NCBI RefSeq assembly: GCF_025950525.1
Contig: NZ_JAPDGS010000001.1
Location: forward strand, 806,001 to 870,000
From: Stagnihabitans lacustris
GTDB lineage: Bacteria > Pseudomonadota > Alphaproteobacteria > Rhodobacterales > Rhodobacteraceae
Reading direction: 5' to 3'
DNA length: 64,000 bases
Below the pieces are notes generated by a model that was given only the letters and a program-made list of their open reading frames with translations, made no database searches and was not told the origin of the DNA. Both the position numbers and the translations under genes were made by a program. This document shows positions 1 to 9,845 of this stretch, piece by piece; position 1 is the stretch's first letter; every line of letters starts with the position of its first letter.

Positions 1-569
1 AGCCCACCGATCCCGGCCAGCAAAAGCGGCAAGGCGGCAGGCACCGGCACCGCAGGGACCTCGTTCACCTTGACGTTGTCCAGCGTAAAGCCCGTGGCAT
101 AGAAGGCCCCCGAATTGCCCGACGCGAAGGTCAGGCTGACAAGGTTGGAAAACCCGCTCAGCGTGAAATCGGCAAAGGCGGTGCCAAGAGTCAAGGTGGT
201 CGAGACCATGCCGCCGCCCTGTTGGACGCCCAAAAGCTGCAGCGTGTTGGTGGCGTAAAGATACGAGCTGGCCGCCGACAGGCTTTGGACGGAAAACACG
301 CCGCCGCTGGACTGGGTCATCGTGGTGCGGGGCGTGCCATTTTGGTCGCCCGCAGCCACGAGCGCCCCGGTGCCATTCGTCACCATGTTGGGAAAATAGG
401 TGATGTAGCTTGCGGTCAAGATACCCCAGCCGGAGGCCGAGAAGGCCCAGTCATAGCCTTCGGAGGTGATGGTGGTGTCGAAAGCGTTCGTCCCCTCAAA
501 GGTCAGAGTGGCCGCCGAGGCCGTTCCGGCGGCAAGGACGAAGGCGGTGGTAAGCAAGAAACGTTGCAT
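1..569 (-). CDS. Secreted VPLPA-CTERM sorting-signal protein (3' end cut by window edge)
   Basis: 189 codons are visible and the stop codon lies outside the window. The start is the ATG at 569, preceded by an AGGAGATCAT-type ribosome site. Residues 1-19 form a signal peptide (MQRFLLTTAFVLAAGTASA). The body is rich in Ser, Thr, Gly and aromatic residues, typical of secreted beta-rich proteins, and has no enzyme motif that I recognise. The visible C-terminus carries VPVPAALPLLLAGIGGL, a VPLPA-type motif running into a hydrophobic segment. A basic tail is expected beyond the window. Such signals are known to direct processing and surface sorting by an exosortase-like or rhomboid-like system in Rhodobacterales. 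The specific function is unknown. Confidence 0.8.
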   Translation of the reverse strand, partial: MQRFLLTTAFVLAAGTASAATLTFEGTNAFDTTITSEGYDWAFSASGWGILTASYITYFPNMVTNGTGALVAAGDQNGTPRTTMTQSSGGVFSVQSLSAASSYLYATNTLQLLGVQQGGGMVSTTLTLGTAFADFTLSGFSNLVSLTFASGNSGAFYATGFTLDNVKVNEVPAVPVPAALPLLLAGIGG

Positions 570-766
570 GATGATCTCCTGAGCAGACGATGACACCGCC
601 TAGCAATCGGTTTGGGGCGATTTCGGGCAATCATCCTGAACCGCGCCAAGTTTCGCGCGGGCATGCATTATGGCAACACTCGGCTGGCATACGCCGGTAT
701 CCCGTGGTTCCAGATTGCTCCGCCGGGGTGGGGCCCTACTTCTAGGGCCAGACCCATGAGGTGCCC

Positions 767-2047
767 ATGTCCGACCACCCCCTGCGTTATGCCCTTGTCA
801 ACGAGTTGCACGCCCGGCCCTTTCCGGTGCTGCAGGCGCCAGCCACGGCGGTCTTCATGGCGCTGATGCCGCCCGAGGGCGCCGCGCGCGACAAGGGGCA
901 GGACCTGGCCCATCTGCTGGACCTGCTGGACCGTCACGGCGCGGCACATCCGCAGCCCAACGCCAACCATTTCTCGGGCCCCATCGGGCGGTCGGAACTG
1001 AAATGGGAAAGCCACACCGAATTCGTCACCTTCAGCGCCTTTACCCCCGGCGTGTCAGCCCGGCCCTTTGATCCGTTCGAGGCCGAGGTTTTCCCCGAAA
1101 GCTGGCTGGCTGCGGCCTCGGGCTTGCGCGCGACCTCGGTCCTTGTGCGTGTCCTGCCCGAACCCGCGTCCGAGGCCGAGATGCTGGCGCTTTTGGACGG
1201 CTGGATGGTGCGCGAAAGCCTGGCCGTCGCCCGCGTCGTCGATGGCGCCGCCGTCATTGCCGGGGATTTCCGCATTGACCCGGCCGGGCACATGCGCTTT
1301 GCCGTCTTTGTCCGCCCCGGCACCGGCGAGCGCCGTGTGGGCCGCATCGTTCAGCGCCTGTGCGAGATCGAGACCTACCGCGCCATGTCGATGCTGGGCC
1401 TGATCCAGGCGCGCGAGCTGACGACCAAGCTGAACGCGCTGGACCCGCGGCTGTCGACGCTGATTGCCGAACTGGACCGCGGCGACCGCCCCGCCGAAGC
1501 CGCCCTGCACGAGCTGTTGACCATCGCGTCCGAGCTGGAGAGCCTCGCCGTCCAAAGCTCGTTCCGCTTTGGGGCCAGCGGCGCCTATGAGGCCATCGTG
1601 ACCCAGCGCATCGCGGCGCTGCGCGAGGAACGCATCGGCGGGCGCCAGACCTTTGGCGAATTCATGATGCGGCGCTATGATCCCGCCATGCGGACGGTGA
1701 AATCGACCGAAAGCCGCTTGCGGTCGATGTCGGAACGGGCGCAGCGCGCGGCCGAACTCTTGCGCACGCGGGTCGATGTCGAACGCAGCGCGCAAAACCA
1801 GAAGCTGTTGGAAAGCATGGACGCCCGCGCCGATCTGCAATTGCGCCTGCAACACACGGTCGAGGGCCTGTCGGTCGTGGCAATCAGTTATTACGCGGTC
1901 AGCCTCGGGGCCTATCTGGTCCATCCGATGGCCGAGCATTTCCATTTGGCCGAGGGTGTCGACAAGGCGTTGCTGACTCCGCTGGTAATCCTGGGGGTTT
2001 GGCTGGGATTGCGTCGGATCAGGGCGGGAATGACCCATCCGACTTGA
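767..2047 (+). CDS. DUF3422 family membrane protein
   Basis: 426 residues. The ATG at 767 is chosen because GAGG lies 6 bases upstream; a GTG two codons earlier sits inside that ribosome site. The N-terminus (HPLRYALVNELHARPF) is the hallmark of DUF3422. The middle is charged and probably coiled-coil (about residues 240-350, many Arg, Glu and Gln). Two hydrophobic segments near the end (about 365-388 and 400-418) should anchor it in the inner membrane. The family is widespread in alphaproteobacteria and its biochemical role is unknown. It stands alone, between a divergent secreted protein gene and an RTX gene in the same direction. Confidence 0.85.
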   Translation: MSDHPLRYALVNELHARPFPVLQAPATAVFMALMPPEGAARDKGQDLAHLLDLLDRHGAAHPQPNANHFSGPIGRSELKWESHTEFVTFSAFTPGVSARPFDPFEAEVFPESWLAAASGLRATSVLVRVLPEPASEAEMLALLDGWMVRESLAVARVVDGAAVIAGDFRIDPAGHMRFAVFVRPGTGERRVGRIVQRLCEIETYRAMSMLGLIQARELTTKLNALDPRLSTLIAELDRGDRPAEAALHELLTIASELESLAVQSSFRFGASGAYEAIVTQRIAALREERIGGRQTFGEFMMRRYDPAMRTVKSTESRLRSMSERAQRAAELLRTRVDVERSAQNQKLLESMDARADLQLRLQHTVEGLSVVAISYYAVSLGAYLVHPMAEHFHLAEGVDKALLTPLVILGVWLGLRRIRAGMTHPT

Positions 2048-2105
2048 CCATCGGCCGACCTTGCCACAATCTTGGCGCAATTGGTAATGCGCATTGGAGA
2101 GTTGC

Positions 2106-3884
2106 ATGGCGATCAAGAATTTGACCTCGGGCAATGATGCTTACACCATCGCGACCTCGCCCGAGACGGTCTATGGATTGGCCGGAAATGACACGATCTG
2201 GGGCAATACCGGCGCCGATGTGATTTACGGCGGCTTTGGCAATGACTCGGTCGTCGGTGCCTTGGGCGATGACACGCTTTATGGCGGGGCCGGCAATGAC
2301 ACGATCACGGGCTGGACGGGGCTGGATCAGCTTTATGGCGGGGATGGCAATGACATCCTGCAGGTCGGGGCGGGGGATCTGGCCGATGGCGGCTTGGGCA
2401 TTGATATCGCCCAGATGGACCTGACCGAGATCACGGCGGCAGTGACCTTGACGCTTGGCGCCGATGTCTGGGCCAAGGTGGCGGGGGCCAATTCGGTGCA
2501 TCTGCTGGGGATCGAGCGGCTTGACCTCGCGCTGGGGGCGGGCAGCGACACCGTCACGGGCGGCGCGCTGGACGATACGATCCGGGGCGGCGGCGGGTTC
2601 GACCATATCTTCGCCGGCGCGGGCAATGATGTGGTCGAGGTCAATGGCCTGGCCTTCGAGGCGCATGGCGGGGCAGGCGCCGACGTTCTGGTCCTGAACT
2701 ACGGGGCGACCACAGGCGCGACTGTTGTCGTCGACATGCCCCTGAATTGCTTCCGCATCAATGGCACGGCTCAGGTCGTCGACGGCTTCGAGGCGCTGCA
2801 ATTCCGTGGCAACAGCGTCAACCTGACCCTGACGGGCAGCGCCTTGGCGGACCGGGTCGATATCTTTGGCGGCAGCCTGATCGCGGATGCGGGGGCGGGC
2901 AATGACACGCTGACCATGCATGATACACCCAGCATCACCGCCCATGCCGAACTGCAGGGCGGGAACGGGGATGACTTCCTGTGGCTGGACGGGACCACGG
3001 GTTTTGCACATGGGGGCGCGGGGAACGACAGGCTGCAAAGCTCTGACTCCGGAGAGGTCCACACGCTTTACGGCGACGCTGGCGATGACAGTATCTCTGC
3101 CGATGGGCATGGTGGGGGCTCTGCCTATGGCGGTTCGGGCAATGACACGATCATCGGGCAGTATCACGGCGGGGCGCAGGTCTTTGACGGCGGGTTGGGC
3201 AATGACACGCTGGTCCTGAGATGGGCGGCGGATGCCACGCCGGTGGTCTGGAAGTCGGCCGTCACCGCCCAAGGGGTCGAGATCACCAAGGCTGGCGTCG
3301 TGACGCGCTTTGCGGGCTTTGAGGCCTATGCCTTCACCAGCGATCAACTGGATGACAGCCTGACGGGCGGGGCGGGCAATGACACCTTGGTTGGCGATGC
3401 GCTGTTCGAGTATGTCTCCCTTGACGGCGGCAAGGACACGCTGACCGGCGGGGCGGGCGATGATAACCTCTTGGGGCTTGGCGGGGCGGATGTGCTGTTC
3501 GGCGGCGATGGCAATGACACGCTGACCGGCGGCAACGGGGCCGATACGCTGACGGGCGGCGCCGGGGCGGATACGTTCAAATTCTCCTACTGGCAGGCCA
3601 GCGCCATGGGCAATTCGACACGCGACCTGATCTTGGACTTCACCGATGGCCTCGACCGCATCGACCTGTCGGATGTGGGCCGCTATCCCTATGGCCAAGG
3701 GGACGAATCAACCTTTACCTTCATCGGCAGCGGGGTCTTTACCGGTCACGCCTGGGAACTGCGGACCTTCCAATCGGGCGGCTTCACCTATCTGCGGGCC
3801 GATGTGAATGGCGATATGGTGGCCGACATGTCGATCCAGATCAAGGGATTGCATGTGATCACCGCCACCGACATCAGCCTGTAA
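2106..3884 (+). CDS. RTX-type calcium-binding repeat protein (haemolysin-type repeats)
   Basis: 592 residues. The ATG at 2106 follows GGAGAG; an in-frame TTG lies four codons earlier. There is no N-terminal signal peptide. Many copies of the RTX nonapeptide GGxGxDxLx occur, for example GGAGNDTIT, GGDGNDILQ and GGNGADTLT, in blocks at about residues 20-85, 150-190, 280-350 and 415-490. The C-terminus (GADTFKFSYW, then DLILDFTDGLDRIDLSD) is the typical RTX end domain that carries an uncleaved type I secretion signal. Known role of the family: Ca2+-folded exported protein, often toxin, protease or adhesin. No catalytic domain is visible, so the function is open. No type I exporter genes lie in the window. 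It ends at a strong bidirectional terminator. Confidence 0.88.
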   Translation: MAIKNLTSGNDAYTIATSPETVYGLAGNDTIWGNTGADVIYGGFGNDSVVGALGDDTLYGGAGNDTITGWTGLDQLYGGDGNDILQVGAGDLADGGLGIDIAQMDLTEITAAVTLTLGADVWAKVAGANSVHLLGIERLDLALGAGSDTVTGGALDDTIRGGGGFDHIFAGAGNDVVEVNGLAFEAHGGAGADVLVLNYGATTGATVVVDMPLNCFRINGTAQVVDGFEALQFRGNSVNLTLTGSALADRVDIFGGSLIADAGAGNDTLTMHDTPSITAHAELQGGNGDDFLWLDGTTGFAHGGAGNDRLQSSDSGEVHTLYGDAGDDSISADGHGGGSAYGGSGNDTIIGQYHGGAQVFDGGLGNDTLVLRWAADATPVVWKSAVTAQGVEITKAGVVTRFAGFEAYAFTSDQLDDSLTGGAGNDTLVGDALFEYVSLDGGKDTLTGGAGDDNLLGLGGADVLFGGDGNDTLTGGNGADTLTGGAGADTFKFSYWQASAMGNSTRDLILDFTDGLDRIDLSDVGRYPYGQGDESTFTFIGSGVFTGHAWELRTFQSGGFTYLRADVNGDMVADMSIQIKGLHVITATDISL

Positions 3885-3916
3885 GGGGACATCAGCCTGT
3901 AAAGACAGCCTGATGA

Positions 3917-3942
3917 AAAAGGGGGGCAGCGCCCCCCTTTTT
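3917..3942. terminator. Bidirectional intrinsic terminator
   Basis: A perfect 7-bp stem (GGGGGGC, loop AGC, GCCCCCC at 3921-3937) is flanked by five A on the left and five T on the right, so it has a U-tract in both directions. It lies between the convergent ends of the RTX gene and the ABC permease gene; its right edge reaches the permease stop codon. Confidence 0.85.
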
Positions 3943-4855
3943 ATCGCCCCCTGATCCGCGGGTCCAAAGCGTCGCGCAAGCCGTCGCCGATGTAATTCAC
4001 CGCCAGCACGGTCAGCGAGATCGCGACCCCCGGGATGATCACCCGCGCCGGATAAAGCTGCATCGTGCCGACGCCATCATACAACAACCGCCCCCAGGTC
4101 GGGAAATCTGGCGGAAAGCCCTGGCCCAGAAACGACAGCACCGACTCCGTGATGATCGCATTGGCCACGCCAAGCGCCGCCGCCACCATGACCGGCGAAA
4201 TGACGTTGGGCAGGATGTGCCGCGTGATCATCCGATGCGAGGGCGTGCCGATCGACCGCGCCGCCAGCACGAATTCCCGCTCTTTCAAGGCCAGGACCTG
4301 ACCCCGCACGATCCGCGCCGAGGACATCCAGGACGTCACCCCGATGGCAAGGACCACCAGCACAAAGGCGCCGAGGGCCGGCCCGATGACGCCCGAGACC
4401 GCGTCCTTGAACAGGAACATCAGCACCAGCAACAGGGGCAACAGCGGCAGCGACAGAAACAGGTCGGTCAGCCGCATCAACAGCCCGTCCAGCCTGCGGT
4501 AAAACCCCGCCAGCACGCCGATCAGCGTGCCGAGGAACACCGACAGCACCATGGCCACCGCTCCCACCGCCAAAGAGATGCGGCCGCCGAACATCATCCG
4601 CGCCAGCACGTCGCGCGCCAGTTGGTCGGTGCCCAGCGGATGCGCCCAGCTTGGCGGCTTGTTGCGCAGCTTCATCATCTGGACCTTGTCGGGGTTCACA
4701 AAGCCCGGGTCGATGGTCCAGATCAGCGGCCCGATCAGCACGAAGACCGTCAGCCCGATCAGGACCCAAAGCCCGATCATCGCCCCCTTGTGGCTTTTGA
4801 ACTGGTCCCAGATGTCGCGCGCCTGGGAGCGGGGCGGTGCCAAAGTCTCAGTCAT
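3941..4855 (-). CDS. Peptide-type ABC transporter permease (OppC/DppC family)
   Basis: 304 residues. Inner-membrane subunit of a periplasmic-binding-protein ABC importer of the dipeptide/oligopeptide/nickel class. The N-terminus (MTETLAPPRS) is cytoplasmic and followed by a first membrane segment at about 25-47. The OppC-type sequence HPLGTDQLARDVLARMMFG follows, and then the permease core with the EAA loop region (AARSIGTPSHRMITRHILPN). The start at 4855 overlaps the upstream permease gene by 8 bp, so the two are probably translationally coupled. Partner of the other permease, the binding protein and the two ATPases encoded just upstream. Confidence 0.9.
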   Translation of the reverse strand: MTETLAPPRSQARDIWDQFKSHKGAMIGLWVLIGLTVFVLIGPLIWTIDPGFVNPDKVQMMKLRNKPPSWAHPLGTDQLARDVLARMMFGGRISLAVGAVAMVLSVFLGTLIGVLAGFYRRLDGLLMRLTDLFLSLPLLPLLLVLMFLFKDAVSGVIGPALGAFVLVVLAIGVTSWMSSARIVRGQVLALKEREFVLAARSIGTPSHRMITRHILPNVISPVMVAAALGVANAIITESVLSFLGQGFPPDFPTWGRLLYDGVGTMQLYPARVIIPGVAISLTVLAVNYIGDGLRDALDPRIRGR

Positions 4856-5855
4856 AGCGGATCCGGGGGTCAAGAAGGCCGTAAAGCACATCGGCGATCA
4901 GGTTGAAGAGCACGATAAGCATCGCGAAGATGAAGGTCAGGGTCTGGATCATCGGCAGGTCATTGGCATGGATGGCGCCGATCAGGGCCGAGCCGATGCC
5001 ATTCACCTTGAAGACGTTTTCCGTGATGATCGCCCCGCCAAAGATCGAGGGAACGCCAAGCGCAATCACCGTCACCACCGGGATCAGCGAATTGCGCAGC
5101 ACATGTTTCAGCACCACGGGACGCTCGCGCAGGCCCTTGGCGCGGGCGGTGCGGACATAGTCCTGGCTCAGGTTTTCCAGCATCGAGGCGCGGGTATAGC
5201 GCGACAGTTCGGAGGCATTGGCCAGGCCCAGCACCATGACCGGAAGCACCATCTGCCGCACCTGAGCCCAGAAGGTCGTCCAGTCCACGACCTTCAACGA
5301 GGTGTTGTAGATCGAGGGGAACCACTGCAGCCAGCTGGAGAAGATCACGATGAACAGCACGCCGGTAAAGAAGGTCGGCACCGAATAGCCCAGCATGGCG
5401 ACAAAGGTCCCGGCCTGGTCGAACCAGGAATACTGGCGATAGGCGGAATAGATGCCGATGGGCAGGGCGATCAACACGCCCACCAGATAGGCCGTGCCTA
5501 TGACGGTCAGGGTCTGGGGGATGCGCTCTCCGATCAGGGCAAAGACCGGGCCGCGGGTCTGATAGCTGATGATCCGCTGTGCGCCATCGGCGAGGTTGGT
5601 GCCGAACCAGCCATCCAGCATATAGGCGGGCTCGACCCAGAAAAACTGTTTCAGCCACAGGACATAGCGCACCAGAACCGGCTGATCGGCGCCCATGGCC
5701 TCGATCATCTTCTGGCGGGTCTCGGGCGGGATGGTCAGGGGGATTTCGGACAAAGGCGAGCCCGGGGCCAGATCGACCAGAAGGAAGATCGCCGCCGAAA
5801 TCAGCAAAAGGGTGGGGATGGCCAGCAAGAGGCGGCGCAGGATGAAGGTCAGCAT
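4848..5855 (-). CDS. Peptide-type ABC transporter permease (OppB/DppB family)
   Basis: 335 residues. The sequence begins MLTFILRRLLLAIPTLLLIS, the characteristic OppB first membrane segment. The second half contains the EAA-type loop (RTARAKGLRERPVVLKHVLR) that contacts the ATPases. It forms the translocation channel together with the OppC-type subunit. It lies 55 bp downstream of the binding-protein gene and overlaps the following permease gene by 8 bp. The substrate is not determined by sequence; a peptide, opine or modified amino acid is likely from the family and the neighbouring amidohydrolase and oxidoreductase. Confidence 0.9.
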   Translation of the reverse strand: MLTFILRRLLLAIPTLLLISAAIFLLVDLAPGSPLSEIPLTIPPETRQKMIEAMGADQPVLVRYVLWLKQFFWVEPAYMLDGWFGTNLADGAQRIISYQTRGPVFALIGERIPQTLTVIGTAYLVGVLIALPIGIYSAYRQYSWFDQAGTFVAMLGYSVPTFFTGVLFIVIFSSWLQWFPSIYNTSLKVVDWTTFWAQVRQMVLPVMVLGLANASELSRYTRASMLENLSQDYVRTARAKGLRERPVVLKHVLRNSLIPVVTVIALGVPSIFGGAIITENVFKVNGIGSALIGAIHANDLPMIQTLTFIFAMLIVLFNLIADVLYGLLDPRIRYD

Positions 5856-5910
5856 CGGGTCCCCGAGGCAAGAGGGGCAGGGGGCGAAGCTGTCGCCCCC
5901 TGCGTTCAGA

Positions 5911-7608
5911 TCACTTCAGACGGGTCCAGTTCTGGACGTTCCACATCTCGGAATCCCAGGTGTTCAGGACCACGCCGCCCAGGGTGTTCGAGGCAGCCGA
6001 CAGGCGACCCCGATCCACCAGCGGCAGAACGGTGTAGCTGTCCTTGGTCAGCATCTCGTTCATCTTCTTGGCCAGCTCGGTGCGCTTGGCGATGTCGGCG
6101 GTCGACGACATCTCGACGGCCAGGGCATCATAGGCCGGGTCGCAGAAGCGGTTGATGTTCTCGCCCTGCCACTGGGTTTCCGGCGCGGGGATCTTGTCGC
6201 ATTTGTATTGCGCCAGATAGGCTTCCGGATCGGTGCCGTCGAAGTTGTTGGCGAACATTTCCACGTCGGCATAGAACTTCTGGTAGGTGTCCGGCGACGC
6301 CGCATCCCCGCCAAAGAAGACCGAAGCGTCGATGGCCTTCAGCTCGACCTGAACGCCCAGCTCGGTCCACCACGACTTCACAAGGTCCTGGAAGTCCTGA
6401 CGCACGGGGTTGACGGTCGATTGATACAGGATCGCCAGCTTCTTGCCGTCCTTTTCGCGGATGCCATCGGCGCCCACGGTCCAACCGGCCTCGTCCAGCA
6501 GCGCCTTGGCGCCTTCCATGTCCTGCGCGATGCAATCGGTGTTGGCCGAGGCATAGGCTTCGGGGGCGGGCACGATATTGCAGGTCGGACGACCGGCGGT
6601 GCCATAGCCCACGTCAACCAGAAGCTGACGGTCGATCGCCATCGACAGGGCCTTGCGGACCTTGATGTCGGACAGGATCGGGTGGGGATGCTTGACGGTC
6701 GAACGCTCGCCCTCGGCCAGATCGGGCGACGGGTCGGTCAGGTTGATTTCGATCCGCTCGACCAGGGTGCCGAAGCCGTTGACGAAGGCGCCCTTGCCGC
6801 CGGCCGCCATCGCGGTCTGCAGTTCGGGGTTCACTTGGGTGTTCCAGGCGTAGTCGATCTCACCGGTTTCCAGAACGGCGCGGGCTGCGGCCTCGGCATC
6901 GCCACCGCCCTTGACGGTCATCGTGGCAAAGGCGGGAAGGGCCGCGTCGCGGTAGTTCGGGTTGGCTTCCAGTTCGACCGTGTCATTGGTCTTGAAGGTC
7001 GTGACCTTGAAGGGACCGGTGCCGATGGGGGCATTGTTCTGGTCGGTGCAGGTCGAGGCGGCGGCGCCCAGGCAATTGGCGAACTGCGCCTTTTGCAGGA
7101 TGGGCGAGGTCGAGCCGACGAAGGCGGTATAGGGATTGGGCTTCGGCGCGCCGAACGTGACCTTGATGGTCAGCGGGTCGATGGCTTCGACATTGGTCAC
7201 GCCTTCGTATTTCGAGGCCTGGGCGCAGCCGCCATCGGGGGCGGTGCAATACTGCCAGGTAAAGACCGCGTCGTCGGCCGTCACCGCGGTGCCATCGGAC
7301 CACAACAGGCCCTCTTTCAGCTTCCAGGTGATCGAGGTCAGGTCAGCAGCCACGCCGCCATTTTCGACCGTGGGCACATCGACGGCCAGACGCGGGAAGA
7401 CCACGCCCTTTTCGTCAAAGCCCGCCAGGGCTTCGATCACCATCGAGGCGACTTCGATTTCCTTGGTTCCGCCCGACAGATAGGGGTTCATCGAGGAGGG
7501 CGCCTGCCAATACAGCACATTGACATGGCCATCCGCGCCACGCTCGGCAAAGGCCTGCGAGGCGCAAAGGACCGAGACAGCGCCCAAAAGGGCCGCTTTC
7601 AGTTTCAT
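5911..7608 (-). CDS. Periplasmic peptide-type ABC transporter substrate-binding protein (SBP family 5)
   Basis: 565 residues. The ATG at 7608 is preceded by AAGGAG and overlaps the stop of the upstream ATPase gene by 4 bp (ATGA). Residues 1-21 are a signal peptide ([21 protein letters not shown]). The family signature is visible: [16 protein letters not shown] near the start, then [19 protein letters not shown] and [12 protein letters not shown]. Known family role: capture of peptides, opines or nickel complexes in the periplasm and delivery to the OppB/OppC pair. The length fits family 5 proteins. The likely ligand is inferred only loosely from the divergent amino-acid oxidoreductase and M20 hydrolase. 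Confidence 0.9.
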   Translation of the reverse strand: MKLKAALLGAVSVLCASQAFAERGADGHVNVLYWQAPSSMNPYLSGGTKEIEVASMVIEALAGFDEKGVVFPRLAVDVPTVENGGVAADLTSITWKLKEGLLWSDGTAVTADDAVFTWQYCTAPDGGCAQASKYEGVTNVEAIDPLTIKVTFGAPKPNPYTAFVGSTSPILQKAQFANCLGAAASTCTDQNNAPIGTGPFKVTTFKTNDTVELEANPNYRDAALPAFATMTVKGGGDAEAAARAVLETGEIDYAWNTQVNPELQTAMAAGGKGAFVNGFGTLVERIEINLTDPSPDLAEGERSTVKHPHPILSDIKVRKALSMAIDRQLLVDVGYGTAGRPTCNIVPAPEAYASANTDCIAQDMEGAKALLDEAGWTVGADGIREKDGKKLAILYQSTVNPVRQDFQDLVKSWWTELGVQVELKAIDASVFFGGDAASPDTYQKFYADVEMFANNFDGTDPEAYLAQYKCDKIPAPETQWQGENINRFCDPAYDALAVEMSSTADIAKRTELAKKMNEMLTKDSYTVLPLVDRGRLSAASNTLGGVVLNTWDSEMWNVQNWTRLK

Positions 7609-8630
7609 GATGTCACTCCTTGTTGCAAGTTTATGGTTGCGGGGGCTTGCGCGCCCGACGGGGTGGAAAACAAATGGCAGGCAACCTGGCGGCCCGGTTC
7701 GACCTCGGTCAAAACGGGGCGGGTGCTGCGGCACAGATCGAAGGCCCGGGGGCAGCGCGTGCAAAAGGCGCAGCCCTTGGGCGGATTGGCGGGCGAGGGG
7801 ACATCGCCCTTCAAGATGATGCGTTGGCCCTGGTTTTCGGGGTCGGCCTCGGGGACGGCCGACAACAGCGCCTCGGCGTAGGGATGCAGGGGCCGGGCGT
7901 AAAGGTCGTCACGCGGCGAGAGTTCCACGATGCGGCCCAGATACATGACCGCCACCCGGTCCGCGATATGGCGCACCATCGACAGGTCATGGCTGATGAA
8001 CAGATAGGTCAGGCCAAGCCGGTCCTGCAGGTCCTCCAGCAGGTTGACGACCTGAGCCTGGATCGACACATCCAGCGCCGCAATCGGCTCGTCACAAACG
8101 ATGAACTTGGGGTTCAGGGCCAGCGCGCGGGCGATGCCGATGCGCTGGCGCTGTCCGCCCGAGAATTCATGCGGATAGCGGTTGGCAAAGCGGCGGTTCA
8201 GGCCGACCTGGTCCATCAGCTCATAGATGCGGTCCAGCTGGGCGGCTTTGGACAGGCCGGAATGTTCCACCAAAGGCTCGCCGATGATCTGCGCAAGGGT
8301 CATGCGCGGGTTCAGCGAGGCCTGAGGGTCTTGAAAGACCATCTGCATCTGGGGCCGCTTTTTGCGCAGGGCCTCGGGGGGCAGGGTGGTGATTTCGTCG
8401 CCGGCAATCGTCACGGTGCCTGCGGTGGGCTCATACAGCCGGATCAGCGCGCGGCCAACGGTCGACTTGCCGCAACCCGATTCGCCCACCAGCCCCAGAG
8501 TCTCGCCGGGCTGGATGTCGAAAGAGATATCGTCCACCGCCTTCACATCGCCGGTGTGGCGGCGGAACAGCCCGGTGTGGATCGGGAAATACATCTTCAG
8601 CCCGCGGACCTTGACCAAAGCATCACGCAT
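7605..8630 (-). CDS. Peptide-type ABC transporter ATP-binding protein (OppF/DppF family)
   Basis: 341 residues. ABC ATPase with Walker [10 protein letters not shown], signature motif [14 protein letters not shown] and Walker B region [12 protein letters not shown]. It ends with the OppF-type C-terminal extension containing the Cys-rich stretch [14 protein letters not shown] that is typical of the family. The start at 8630 ([16 protein letters not shown]) overlaps the oppD-type gene by 8 bp. Its own stop overlaps the start of the binding-protein gene by 4 bp. It energises uptake with the OppD-type partner. Confidence 0.92.
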   Translation of the reverse strand: MRDALVKVRGLKMYFPIHTGLFRRHTGDVKAVDDISFDIQPGETLGLVGESGCGKSTVGRALIRLYEPTAGTVTIAGDEITTLPPEALRKKRPQMQMVFQDPQASLNPRMTLAQIIGEPLVEHSGLSKAAQLDRIYELMDQVGLNRRFANRYPHEFSGGQRQRIGIARALALNPKFIVCDEPIAALDVSIQAQVVNLLEDLQDRLGLTYLFISHDLSMVRHIADRVAVMYLGRIVELSPRDDLYARPLHPYAEALLSAVPEADPENQGQRIILKGDVPSPANPPKGCAFCTRCPRAFDLCRSTRPVLTEVEPGRQVACHLFSTPSGAQAPATINLQQGVTS

Positions 8631-9612
8631 GGGGCGCCTCCCAATGGCAGGCGACATCATGGCCCGGACCCAGATCGCGGCGCAAAGGGTTCTGGGCGCG
8701 GCAGCGGTCGAAAGCATGGGCGCAGCGCGGCGCAAAGGAACAGGAGGCGGGCTCGGCCATCAGGATCGGCGGTTGGCCCTCGATGGCCATCAGCCGGTCG
8801 GCCCTTGGCCCATGCAGCGCGGGCACGGTTTTCAGCAAAGCGCGGGTATAGGGATGGGCGGGGTGCTTGAAGACCTCGCGCACGGCGCCCTGTTCGACAA
8901 CCTGGCCGCCATACATCACCATGACCCGGTCGGCGATGCCTGCGATGACGCCAAGGTCATGGGTGATCCAGATGATCGCCATGCCCAGCTTTTGACGCAG
9001 CTCTTTCACCAGCTCCAGGATTTGCGCCTGAATCGTGACATCCAGCGCGGTCGTGGGCTCATCCGCAATCAGCACATCAGGGTCGCAGGCCAGCGCAATC
9101 GCGATCATCACGCGTTGGCGCATCCCCCCCGAGAATTGATGCGGATAGGCTTTCATCCGCGCCTCGGCGTCGGGTATGCCCACCAGCTCCAGCAGTTCGA
9201 TGGCCCGCGCCCGCGCCTGGGGCTTGGTCATGCCCATGTGACGGCGCAGCGGCTCCATGATCTGATCGCCCAGCTTGAAGACCGGGTTCAACGAGGTCAT
9301 CGGGTCTTGGAACACGAAACCCACCTTGGCGCCGCGGACATCCTGCAATTCGTGCAGCGGGATTTTCAGCAGGTCGCGCGACCCCAGCATGACCTGGCCG
9401 CCGCGGATTTCGGCGGGCGGCTGCGGCAACAGGCCCACCAGCGACATCATCGTCACCGACTTGCCCGAGCCGCTTTCGCCGACGACGCCCAAAAGCTCGC
9501 CCTTTTTCAGGTTGAAACTGACATGATTGACCGCATGCACCTCGCCAGAGCGGGTGCGGAAAACGGTCTTCAGGCCCCGGACGTCAAGCACGGGTGCGGC
9601 CCCATCGGGCAT
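8623..9612 (-). CDS. Peptide-type ABC transporter ATP-binding protein (OppD/DppD family)
   Basis: 329 residues. ABC ATPase with Walker [10 protein letters not shown], signature [14 protein letters not shown] and Walker [13 protein letters not shown]. The C-terminal Cys motif is [14 protein letters not shown]. It is the first gene of a five-gene minus-strand operon (oppD, oppF, binding protein, oppB, oppC). Having the ATPases ahead of the binding protein is less usual than the binding protein coming first. The promoter should lie in the 233-bp divergent space shared with the oxidoreductase gene. Confidence 0.92.
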   Translation of the reverse strand: MPDGAAPVLDVRGLKTVFRTRSGEVHAVNHVSFNLKKGELLGVVGESGSGKSVTMMSLVGLLPQPPAEIRGGQVMLGSRDLLKIPLHELQDVRGAKVGFVFQDPMTSLNPVFKLGDQIMEPLRRHMGMTKPQARARAIELLELVGIPDAEARMKAYPHQFSGGMRQRVMIAIALACDPDVLIADEPTTALDVTIQAQILELVKELRQKLGMAIIWITHDLGVIAGIADRVMVMYGGQVVEQGAVREVFKHPAHPYTRALLKTVPALHGPRADRLMAIEGQPPILMAEPASCSFAPRCAHAFDRCRAQNPLRRDLGPGHDVACHWEAPHA

Positions 9613-9845
9613 ATGTCTTCCCCCACGACCTTGTTTTTTCGGTCTGATTGTCTTGCCGAGGCCTTCGAGGGCCCCGTGCCATTGCCCTTAGATTGACGAT
9701 TTTGTCCTTTCGATCAACCTAGAATCTTTTGCGGCGACATGGCGTCTTTTCGGGCAGAATGTAGGGTCGGCGCTGCAGTATGCCGAAAGCGGGGCTTGCG
9801 GTCGCGGCTTGGGGCGGGAATGATCGGGCGAAAAAGGAGAGCGTC

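Noticed and set aside
2019-3698. A 559-codon open frame opposite the RTX gene with repeated segments
   Set aside because: Its repeats are the reverse complement of the RTX nonapeptide codons.
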